Of a stretch of DNA of 5,257 nt, positions 1-5,062 are shown one piece after another. The stretch comes from Oscillospiraceae bacterium (GTDB taxonomy: Bacteria > Bacillota > Clostridia > Oscillospirales > CAG-272). The stretch's first letter is position 1. Each line of letters begins with the position of its first letter. Below the pieces are notes generated by a model that was given only the letters and a program-made list of their open reading frames with translations, did no database searches and was not told the DNA's origin. Made by a program: the position numbers and the translations under genes. The stretch lies in assembly GCA_015063655.1 (NCBI GenBank), contig SVTU01000095.1, positions 1 through 5,257 of the forward strand, written 5' to 3'.

Positions 1-2
1 TC

Positions 3-206
3 TACGGCTGCACCGATAAGCATATCGAAATACCCTGCGAGGACAATACCCTCCACGGCAGATATGATGATATGATGCAAGATTTTTACGCTTATATGAT
101 AGGAACAAAAGAAAATCCATTCTCCTACGAGCATGATTATTTGGTTCAAAAGGTACTTGACGAAATTGTGGGAGGCGTACGATTCCATGGCAAAAATATT
201 GATTAA
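3..206 (+). CDS. Probable Gfo/Idh/MocA-family oxidoreductase, C-terminal 67 residues (5' end outside window)
   Basis: An open frame enters from the left edge (first full codon at 3) and stops at TAA 204-206. The visible 67 residues contain a segment GRYDDMMQDFYAYMIGTKEN followed by PFSYEHDYLVQKVLDEIVGG. This resembles the C-terminal end of Gfo/Idh/MocA NAD(P)-dependent sugar and cyclitol oxidoreductases, where a helix ending in 'G-x-x-E/K-N-P-F/Y-x-Y-E' precedes a last helix (family knowledge; the match is from recall). The Rossmann domain and catalytic Lys lie outside the window, so substrate and activity cannot be judged. Its last 20 bases overlap the next gene, which suggests co-transcription and translational coupling. 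Base composition is more AT-rich than downstream, roughly 42% GC over the first 180 bases. The reading frame is solid and the family call is moderate. Confidence 0.6.
   Translation, partial: YGCTDKHIEIPCEDNTLHGRYDDMMQDFYAYMIGTKENPFSYEHDYLVQKVLDEIVGGVRFHGKNID
170..175 (+). promoter_or_regulatory. Ribosome binding site that sets the amidohydrolase start
   Basis: GGGAGG lies 11 nt before ATG 187 and inside the coding end of the preceding gene. It supports the start at 187 over the in-frame ATG at 133, which would add 18 residues (MIIWFKRYLTKLWEAYDS) unlike the family N-terminus. Confidence 0.65.
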
Positions 207-1254
207 AAACGGGCGTGTGTGGGACGGTGAGCATTTTCTTGACGCCGACGTATTGATCGACGGAAACACGGTTGTAAGGGTCGCCCCCGATATCACCGAG
301 GAAGTCTCCTTCTGCTACGATGCCACAGGGCTGCTCGTGTGCCCCGGGCTTGTGGATATTCACATGCACATGCGAGGGATTTCGTCCGACAAGTACGGCA
401 TTGACCCCGCCATTGCCTGCTATCCCTTTGGCGTGACAGCCGCCGCTGACGGCGGTGCCGCCTACGGTGACAAGACACTGCTTGATACCTTTATGGTCAA
501 AAACGTGGTCTTTGCCTCAGCGGGCATTCACAACAACGATATTGACCTGTCACGGGTAGAGGAGCGCCTTGGCCGATACGGTGACAAGGCCGTGGGCGTT
601 AAGTCCTACTTTGATACCACCGTGTCCGAGGTGTCGGATATATCGCCGCTCCGCAAGCTCTGTGAGTTTGCCCACGGGCGGGGGCTTCGTGTGATGGTGC
701 ATTGCAACCACTCTCCCACACCCATGGCAGATATTTTGGCTCTGCTCGGAGAGGCTGACATCCTCACGCATGCCTATCACGGCGGTATGCACAACGCCGC
801 AAAGGACAGCTTTGAGAGCGTAAAGCAGGCCATGATGCGTGGCGTGGTGATCGACCTTGGCATGGCGGGCTACGTACACACGGACTTATCGGTATTGAAG
901 CAAGGCATCCTTAACGGTGCCGCTCCCTACACCATCAGCACCGATATTACCAAAAGCAGTGCTTACGTGCGAGGCGGCCGCTATGGGCTGACGCTGTGCA
1001 TGAGTATCGCACGGGCGCTCGGTATGGCGGAGGAGAACGTGCTTCTCGCTGTAACGTCCCGTGCCGCCAAGGCTCTTGGCAAGGAAAACGAATGGGGCTA
1101 TCTGCGAGAGGGACGAACGGCAGATGTGGCCGTGCTTGATCCCCGTGCCGAGGCCTATGACCTGACCGACAAGACGGGCAACCGCATACAGGGTCACGAC
1201 GGCTACCGCTGCGTGCTCACCGTTACCGACGGTATGATCGTATACCGATATTAA
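187..1254 (+). CDS. Metal-dependent amidohydrolase/deacetylase, COG3964 (Atu3266/EF0837-like) family
   Basis: This 355-residue cytoplasmic enzyme belongs to the amidohydrolase superfamily. An N-terminal beta-sandwich strand (AKILIKNGRVWDG) leads into a TIM barrel carrying binuclear-metal ligands: HxH at H59/H61 (in PGLVDIHMH), probable carboxylated K139 (VGVKS), H172 (VMVHCNHSP), H195 (ILTHAYHGG) and catalytic D253 (TISTDI). The tail GYLREGRTADVAVLDPR is the usual return to the sandwich domain. The layout and length fit the COG3964 group, often labelled dihydroorotase-like, whose characterised member Atu3266 cleaves acetyl esters or amides (family knowledge). Physiological substrates are mostly unknown. 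The motif usually written D-x-G-H-G in that family reads DLGMAGYVH here (from about residue 223), so a usual His appears to be Met. Start 187 is chosen by the GGGAGG site and family N-terminus. It overlaps the upstream gene by 20 nt. A true pyrimidine dihydroorotase is unlikely, because no pyr genes are nearby and the motifs differ. Confidence 0.8.
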   Translation: MAKILIKNGRVWDGEHFLDADVLIDGNTVVRVAPDITEEVSFCYDATGLLVCPGLVDIHMHMRGISSDKYGIDPAIACYPFGVTAAADGGAAYGDKTLLDTFMVKNVVFASAGIHNNDIDLSRVEERLGRYGDKAVGVKSYFDTTVSEVSDISPLRKLCEFAHGRGLRVMVHCNHSPTPMADILALLGEADILTHAYHGGMHNAAKDSFESVKQAMMRGVVIDLGMAGYVHTDLSVLKQGILNGAAPYTISTDITKSSAYVRGGRYGLTLCMSIARALGMAEENVLLAVTSRAAKALGKENEWGYLREGRTADVAVLDPRAEAYDLTDKTGNRIQGHDGYRCVLTVTDGMIVYRY

Positions 1255-1278
1255 CAGATAACATAAAGGAGACATAAG

Positions 1279-2289
1279 ATGAAAACAGTATTGGTAATCG
1301 GCGCGACAGGCGCCATGGGGCGCTATCTTGTACCCGAGCTTGTATCACTTGGCTACGAGGTCACGGCTGTTGGTCTTGACGAGACCTCCCCCGCCGCTTG
1401 GCCCTGTGGCATCCGCTACGTCAAGGGCGATGCCTTTGACAAGGTCTTTCTCTCTTCTCTGCTGGCAGAGGGCTTTGACGGCATTGTCAACTTTATGAGC
1501 TATAGCTCCTCGCACCCCTTCAAAGAGTATTATCAGCTTCTCTTGGAGCATACCTCGCACTATATCTTCCTTTCGTCCTGCCGTGTCTATGATGACAAGG
1601 AGGTTCCTGTGCGTGAGACCTCACCCCGCCTCTTGGATTCCTCGACCGACGAGGCACTTCTCGCCTCCAACGACTACTGCATGCACAAGGCACGTGCCGA
1701 GGATCTTTTGATGGCTTCGCCCTATGATAACTTTACCATCGTTCGCCCCGCCACCACCTTTTCCACCATGCGCCTGCAGCTCGTGACCCTGGAATTCAAG
1801 GACAGCGTGGGACGTGCCCTCATGGGCAAGAAGGTCGTTCTTCCCGTGCAAGCCAAGGACAAGCCCGCTTCCCTTTCCTGGGGCGGTGACGTGAGCCGCC
1901 TGATCGCACACATCCTCTTCAAGGAAGAGGCCAAGCGTGAGGCATACAACGTCTGCTCGGCCGAGGCGAGAACGTGGGAGGAGATCGCAGAATACTACCA
2001 TAAGCTTGTTGGCTTGGAGGCCGTTTGGGTGGACATGGAGGATTATCTGAAAATCCTCAGTCCCGAGGGAAAGCTCAGTACACGCTGGCAGCTGATCTAC
2101 GCCCGCCTGTTCCACCGCATCACCGATAACGGAAAGGTGCTCAGACTGACGGGTCTCTGTCAAGAGGACATGATCTCGCTCTACGACGGACTGAAAAGAG
2201 AGATCGAAAACATTCCCGCCGATTACGTCCCCGTCGATACCGAGGTCGGTCTGCGAATGGACGAATACTTAAGAAAACACAATCTGTGA
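1279..2289 (+). CDS. NAD(P)-dependent extended SDR, epimerase/dehydratase family
   Basis: A 336-residue soluble Rossmann enzyme of the extended short-chain dehydrogenase type. The nucleotide loop GATGAMG (residues 8-14) follows beta-1. D34 near the end of beta-2 is compatible with NAD preference. FLSSCRVY (about 97-104) supplies the catalytic Ser, and Y133-x-x-x-K137 (YCMHK) is the active-site pair. IVRPATTFS (about 154-162) and a DVSRLIAHIL helix followed by YNVCSAEARTWEEIAE are the usual substrate-domain landmarks of NAD-dependent epimerase/dehydratases. The set appears catalytically complete. The family covers sugar-nucleotide epimerases, dehydratases and reductases, and the substrate cannot be told here. 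A strong site AAAGGAG (1265-1271) sits 7 nt before the ATG. It starts 24 nt after the amidohydrolase and ends 11 nt before the next gene, so it is most likely part of the same operon. Confidence 0.85.
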   Translation: MKTVLVIGATGAMGRYLVPELVSLGYEVTAVGLDETSPAAWPCGIRYVKGDAFDKVFLSSLLAEGFDGIVNFMSYSSSHPFKEYYQLLLEHTSHYIFLSSCRVYDDKEVPVRETSPRLLDSSTDEALLASNDYCMHKARAEDLLMASPYDNFTIVRPATTFSTMRLQLVTLEFKDSVGRALMGKKVVLPVQAKDKPASLSWGGDVSRLIAHILFKEEAKREAYNVCSAEARTWEEIAEYYHKLVGLEAVWVDMEDYLKILSPEGKLSTRWQLIYARLFHRITDNGKVLRLTGLCQEDMISLYDGLKREIENIPADYVPVDTEVGLRMDEYLRKHNL

Positions 2290-2300
2290 GGTAAAAGACT

Positions 2301-3284
2301 ATGAAAGCAATGCTTGTCAATGAAAACCGTGACCTTGTTTGGTCCGACGTGGCCGATCCCGTCATCAAGAGCGACGAGGTGCTGGTCAAGATCTATGCGG
2401 CAGCGCTCAACCGTGCCGATCTTCTGCAGCGTCAGGGCAAATACCCCTCGCCCGCAGGCTGTCCCGAATGGATGGGGCTTGAGATCGCAGGTGTGATCGA
2501 GGCGGTAGGCTGTGACGTGACCGAATGGCACGCAGGCGACCGTGTGTGCGCCCTGCTGGGCGGTGGCGGCTATGCCGAATACGTGGCTGTCAAGCACGAT
2601 ATGCTGATGCCCGTGCCGAAGGGACTGAGCTTGGCTGAGGCCTCTGCTCTGCCCGAGGCGTATGCCACCTCGTATCTGAACCTGTTTATCGAGGGTCACC
2701 TTGAGGCGGGACAGACCGCCTTCATCCCCGCAGGTGCCAGCGGCCTTGCCTCGGTTGCCATTCCCATGGCCAAGGCCTTCGGTGCTAAGGTCATCACCTC
2801 GGTGCTGTCCGATGAAATCGCCGAGAAAATCAAGCCTCTCGGAGCTGACGTGATCATCAACTCCCGCACGCAGTGCGTGGAGGACATTCTCAAGGCCGAG
2901 GAAGAAAACGGCACGCCCGTCAACGTCTCCATGGACTGCCTTTCGGGCGAAACGCTCGGTAAGAGCCTGCCCTATATGGCAAGAGGCGGCTACTGGATCG
3001 TGATCTCCACGCTGGCAGGCATCGAGACCACCGTTCAGCTTCGCCCTCTGCTGACCAAGGGTCTGCACCTGGTGGGCAGTATGCTTCGCAACCGTACCCC
3101 CGCCTTCAAGGCCTATATTCTCTCCGAGCTTGTGAAGAACGTATGGCCGAAGATCGAGGACGGCACCATCAAGCCTTCCATCTACCGTGTGCTTCCCATG
3201 GCAGAGGCTGCCGAGGCACATGCCATCTTAGAGCGTGGCGAAAACGTGGGCAAGGTGGTTCTGTGTGTTTGCGATGAAGCATAA
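2301..3284 (+). CDS. Zinc-free MDR-family NAD(P)H:quinone oxidoreductase, PIG3-like
   Basis: A 327-residue medium-chain dehydrogenase/reductase. The GroES-like N-terminal domain includes AALNRADLLQRQGKYPSPAG (from about residue 34), a hallmark of the PIG3/quinone oxidoreductase branch, then MGLEIAGVIEAVG, HAGDRVCALL and GGGGYAEYVAV. The catalytic Cys/His zinc ligands and structural-zinc cysteines of alcohol dehydrogenases are absent, so a zinc-independent one-electron or enone/quinone reduction is expected (family knowledge). The cofactor loop AGASGLASVA (144-153) has Leu-Ala where the family usually has Val-Gly. The usual Lys after the second Rossmann strand also seems missing (SDEIAEK, 170-176), so NADPH preference is not assured. 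A GTGAGG site (2286-2291), overlapping the upstream stop, lies 9 nt before the ATG. The 3' end overlaps the transporter gene by 11 nt. The physiological electron acceptor is unknown. It may act on an operon intermediate rather than on quinones. Confidence 0.85.
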   Translation: MKAMLVNENRDLVWSDVADPVIKSDEVLVKIYAAALNRADLLQRQGKYPSPAGCPEWMGLEIAGVIEAVGCDVTEWHAGDRVCALLGGGGYAEYVAVKHDMLMPVPKGLSLAEASALPEAYATSYLNLFIEGHLEAGQTAFIPAGASGLASVAIPMAKAFGAKVITSVLSDEIAEKIKPLGADVIINSRTQCVEDILKAEEENGTPVNVSMDCLSGETLGKSLPYMARGGYWIVISTLAGIETTVQLRPLLTKGLHLVGSMLRNRTPAFKAYILSELVKNVWPKIEDGTIKPSIYRVLPMAEAAEAHAILERGENVGKVVLCVCDEA

Positions 3285-4167
3285 AACCGTTTGGCTTGCC
3301 CTTTTGACCATGCTTCTGTGGGGCTCGCTGTTCCCCATGGTCAAGCTTGGCTTTGCGGCATATGACGTAACAAGCACAGCCGACATTCTGCTGTTTGCGG
3401 GCATCCGCTTTGTCATTGGCGGTGCGGTGATCTGCCTGTTTGCCGTATTCACCGACAAAGGATCCTACCGCCCTGTGCCCCGCTCTCTCTTCCCCATTCT
3501 ACTCTCGGGACTGTTTGCCATCATTCTGCATTACAGCTTCACGTACCTTGGCCTACAGCTGACAGCCAGCTCCAAAACGGCTCTGATCAAGCAGCTCGGC
3601 GCATTGCTTTACGTGTGCTTCTCCTTCCTCTTTATCAAGGAAGATCGCCCCACACCGCAAAAGATCGCAGGCGCGCTTGTGGGCTTTCTCGGCATCATAG
3701 CCCTCAATATCACAAAGGACGGCCTCAGCTTTGCCTTGGGCGACCTGCTCATTCTCGGTGCTTCCTTCTGCACCGTGTTCTCCAACGTCATCAGCAAACG
3801 GGTGTTTCGCACGGTACAGCCCATCACGGCAACGGGCATCTCTCAGCTGTTTGGCGGGTTAGTCCTGCTTGCCGTGGGAGCGGCCATGGGCGGTCACGTA
3901 CGCTTTGCCCTTGACCGCTCACTGTGGATCATGGTATACATCTGTATCGCATCGGTGGTAAGCTATTGCCTGTGGTTTGGCATCGTAAAGAACGGAGAGC
4001 TTTCCAAGCTCTTTATCATCAAGTTTGCCGAGCCTGTATTTGCCTGTGTGTTCGGGGCCCTGTTGCTCGGTGAAAACATATGGCGGCTGCAGTATCTGCT
4101 TGCCTTCCTGCTCATCAGCGGCGGCATTTTGATTTCCCATATCAGCACAAAAAAAGCAAGAGGTTGA
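3274..4167 (+). CDS. EamA/DMT-superfamily membrane transporter
   Basis: A 297-residue, very hydrophobic protein with about ten predicted membrane helices in two EamA repeats (roughly residues 6-145 and 154-290). Landmarks are LLWGSLFPMVKLGF in helix 1, FAGIRFVIGG in helix 2, and LGLQLTASSKTALIKQLGAL with IKEDRPTPQKIAGALVGFLG at the end of repeat one. Repeat two carries KFAEPVFACVFGALLLGE with LLAFLLISGGILIS. This is the drug/metabolite transporter fold. Members export or import amino acids, nucleobases, sugars and other metabolites, and the substrate is not predictable. ATG 3274 is preferred because it leaves MKHK before helix 1. It overlaps the preceding stop by 11 nt, implying translational coupling. 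The only nearby purine-rich stretch is AAGGTGG (3252-3258), which is 15 nt from this ATG and 6 nt from an in-frame GTG at 3265, so a three-residue longer protein is possible. The stop codon lies inside the terminator stem. Confidence 0.85.
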   Translation: MKHKTVWLALLTMLLWGSLFPMVKLGFAAYDVTSTADILLFAGIRFVIGGAVICLFAVFTDKGSYRPVPRSLFPILLSGLFAIILHYSFTYLGLQLTASSKTALIKQLGALLYVCFSFLFIKEDRPTPQKIAGALVGFLGIIALNITKDGLSFALGDLLILGASFCTVFSNVISKRVFRTVQPITATGISQLFGGLVLLAVGAAMGGHVRFALDRSLWIMVYICIASVVSYCLWFGIVKNGELSKLFIIKFAEPVFACVFGALLLGENIWRLQYLLAFLLISGGILISHISTKKARG

Positions 4168-4189
4168 AGCTTCAATCTCTTGCTTTTTT
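4150..4189. terminator. Bidirectional intrinsic terminator between convergent genes
   Basis: Arms 4150-4169 and 4170-4189 are complementary over 20 bp, with one G-U pair in the plus-strand RNA (4163/4176). The turn GAAGCTTC gives a tight loop. An A-run (4149-4155) and a T-run (4184-4189) flank the GC-containing core GCAAGAG/CTCTTGC, so both transcripts end in a U-tract. In the minus-strand RNA the 4163/4176 position becomes a C-A mismatch, so the plus-strand hairpin should be slightly stronger. The transporter stop (4165-4167) lies in the stem and the regulator stop (4188-4190) lies at its edge. Confidence 0.93.
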
Positions 4190-4934
4190 ACGTCATGGAT
4201 CTGTGGATAAGCTGTGACGGCGCACAGCCCAGCGTTTGCTTGCAAACACGGGAAAAATACTTTTCGTCCTCAAAGCCGCAGGCATACGCCACCTGCTTGA
4301 CCGAATGCGTCCCGGCCGTCAGCATATCCAAGGCCTTGTTCATGCGAAGCTTGGTCATGTATTGCTTGGCATTCATGCCCAGCACCCGCTGACACTTGCG
4401 CTGCAGCCCCGAGGGGCTGATGTGGTTTTCCTCGCAGATTCGGGCAACCGTCATATCCGCCTCATCGTAATGCGCCTCCATATAGCGCACGCACTGCCGA
4501 ATATCCTCATCCATCGGCATACCAAGGGTATCCGACTCCAAATGGGACAGAATGTCAAACACCCCCGCCTTGACCTGATTAACGGAATGGTGCGTCTGCC
4601 ACGCATTGAGTATCCGCAAAAAACGAGCCTCCATGCGCCCCTTGTCACCAATCGTGATATGCTCGGGAACGGTGTAGCTGCACGCAAGCAGGTGAATGAC
4701 GATGCTTTGGCTGACAGAATACTCCACCTCATAGGCCATATCGGCAGGCAAAAACAAGATATCCCCTTGCTCGATCAGCATGCGCTTGCCCCCGATCACA
4801 AAGCTTCCCGAGCCGCTCAGCCTATAAGAAAGAGCCGCATGCGGACGGGGCTTGACGGCAAAGAAGCCGTCAGTGTGAGCATACAGTCCGACGTCCAACA
4901 CCTGCAGAGCCAGATCGTCACAATTATAGATCAT
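4188..4934 (-). CDS. AraC/XylS-family transcriptional regulator
   Basis: A 248-residue cytoplasmic DNA-binding protein. Residues about 10-95 form a cupin-like sensor domain (PHAALSYRLSGSGSFVIGG, then IEQGDILFLPADMAYEVEY), which in this family binds a sugar or other small ligand. Residues about 145-245 form the AraC DNA-binding domain. The first helix-turn-helix is MTVARICEENHISPSGLQRK. The second is VKQVAYACGFEDEKYFSRVC followed by KQTLGCAPSQ, the classic family signature. The start ATG 4932-4934 is chosen because GAGGTGA sits just upstream. The in-frame ATG at 4947-4949 has no such site and would lie before the predicted transcription start. The gene is convergent with the transporter operon and divergent from the gene at 5063. 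AraC regulators commonly activate the divergent gene and control themselves, so the right-hand gene is the likeliest target. Control of the left operon cannot be excluded, since that operon's promoter is outside the window. Confidence 0.92.
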   Translation of the reverse strand: MIYNCDDLALQVLDVGLYAHTDGFFAVKPRPHAALSYRLSGSGSFVIGGKRMLIEQGDILFLPADMAYEVEYSVSQSIVIHLLACSYTVPEHITIGDKGRMEARFLRILNAWQTHHSVNQVKAGVFDILSHLESDTLGMPMDEDIRQCVRYMEAHYDEADMTVARICEENHISPSGLQRKCQRVLGMNAKQYMTKLRMNKALDMLTAGTHSVKQVAYACGFEDEKYFSRVCKQTLGCAPSQLIHRSMT

Positions 4935-4938
4935 ACCA

Positions 4939-4945
4939 TCACCTC
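4939..4945 (-). promoter_or_regulatory. Ribosome binding site that decides the AraC start
   Basis: GAGGTGA on the minus strand ends 4 nt before ATG 4934; its GAGG core is 7 nt away. No comparable purine stretch precedes the alternative ATG at 4949. Confidence 0.7.
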
Positions 4946-4951
4946 GCATTC

Positions 4952-4980
4952 AGTATAGCACATCTTGACTAAAAAGTCCA
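4952..4980 (-). promoter_or_regulatory. Predicted sigma-A promoter of the AraC gene
   Basis: On the minus strand, TGGACT (4980-4975) matches the -35 consensus at four of six positions. It is separated by 17 bp from TATACT (4957-4952). The -10 box is preceded by TGC, giving the extended form TGnTATACT. Transcription should begin near 4945, leaving a leader of only about 10-12 nt before ATG 4934. Confidence 0.65.
4965..4980. promoter_or_regulatory. Imperfect dyad over the AraC -35 region, candidate operator
   Basis: TTGACT (4965-4970), a four-A spacer and AGTCCA (4975-4980) form an inverted repeat with one mismatch. The perfect core is GACT/AGTC. It covers the predicted -35 box of the regulator gene, where a bound protein would block or tune transcription. 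It is short enough to be chance. Confidence 0.3.
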
Positions 4981-5001
4981 CCCCTTTGCGAAATAAATGC
5001 G

Positions 5002-5030
5002 TTTTGTTTTTATTTTTGGCATGGTATACT
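5002..5030 (+). promoter_or_regulatory. Predicted promoter of the divergent right-hand gene (extended -10, poor -35)
   Basis: TATACT (5025-5030) preceded by TGG forms an extended -10 box. At the proper distance (5002-5009) only a T-rich stretch is found, with at most three matches to TTGACA and at a short 15-bp spacing. An AT-rich tract (5001-5017) lies immediately upstream. The predicted start near 5037 gives a leader of about 25 nt. The weak -35 fits an activator-dependent promoter. Confidence 0.6.
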
Positions 5031-5041
5031 GTAATCAGTAT
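5026..5041. promoter_or_regulatory. Perfect 6-bp dyad at the -10/start region, candidate operator
   Basis: ATACTG (5026-5031), spacer TAAT, CAGTAT (5036-5041) is a perfect inverted repeat. Flanking GG (5023-5024) and CC (5042-5043) extend it with one bulged T. It overlaps the -10 box of the right-hand gene. The same ATACTG word occurs in the AraC promoter on the minus strand (4956-4951). Confidence 0.4.
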
Positions 5042-5048
5042 CCAGCAT

Positions 5049-5056
5049 AAAGGAGG
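5049..5056 (+). promoter_or_regulatory. Strong ribosome binding site of the right-hand gene
   Basis: AAAGGAGG is close to the full anti-Shine-Dalgarno complement. Two adjacent ATGs follow at 5060 and 5063. Spacing from the GGAGG end is 3 nt to the first and 6 nt to the second, which favours 5063. Confidence 0.8.
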
Positions 5057-5062
5057 TTTATG

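Noticed and set aside
133..186. Upstream ATG 133 as the amidohydrolase start
   Set aside because: It would add 18 residues that read as out-of-frame coding sequence of the upstream oxidoreductase. The family N-terminus (KILIKNGRVWDG) and GGGAGG site point to 187.
187..1254. Calling the amidohydrolase a true dihydroorotase (pyrC)
   Set aside because: HxHxR resembles dihydroorotase, but the rest (VGVKS, VMVHCNHSP, ILTHAYHGG, TISTDI) fits the COG3964 deacetylase group better. No pyrimidine genes are nearby.
2223..3221. Long minus-strand open frame of 332 codons opposite the PIG3-like gene
   Set aside because: It lies opposite a gene with clear family motifs. Its translation is rich in His, Gly and Arg with no recognisable domain, and its length is explained by the GC-rich third positions of the real gene.
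3235..3273. ATG 3235 as the transporter start
   Set aside because: The extra 13 residues are the out-of-frame end of the preceding gene, and the overlap would grow to 50 nt. ATG 3274 leaves the usual short charged N-terminus before helix 1.
3615..3914. 99-codon plus-strand frame inside the transporter gene
   Set aside because: It is out of frame with a clear EamA protein, lacks a ribosome site, and its sequence is Arg/His/Ser-rich low-information translation.
4236..4958. Plus-strand open frame of 240 codons opposite the AraC gene
   Set aside because: The minus strand encodes an unmistakable AraC signature with promoter and ribosome site. The plus-strand translation shows no family motif and has no credible translation signals.
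4965..4995. Plus-strand promoter using TTGACT at 4965-4970
   Set aside because: At 16-18 bp downstream there is no -10-like hexamer (GCGAAA region). The nearest AT-rich hexamer is too far away.
4985..5005. GCG-centred repeat TTTGCGAAATAAATGCGTTTT as a catabolite-repression or regulator site
   Set aside because: The two GCG words are neither a clean direct nor a clean inverted repeat, and the sequence does not match the cre consensus I know.
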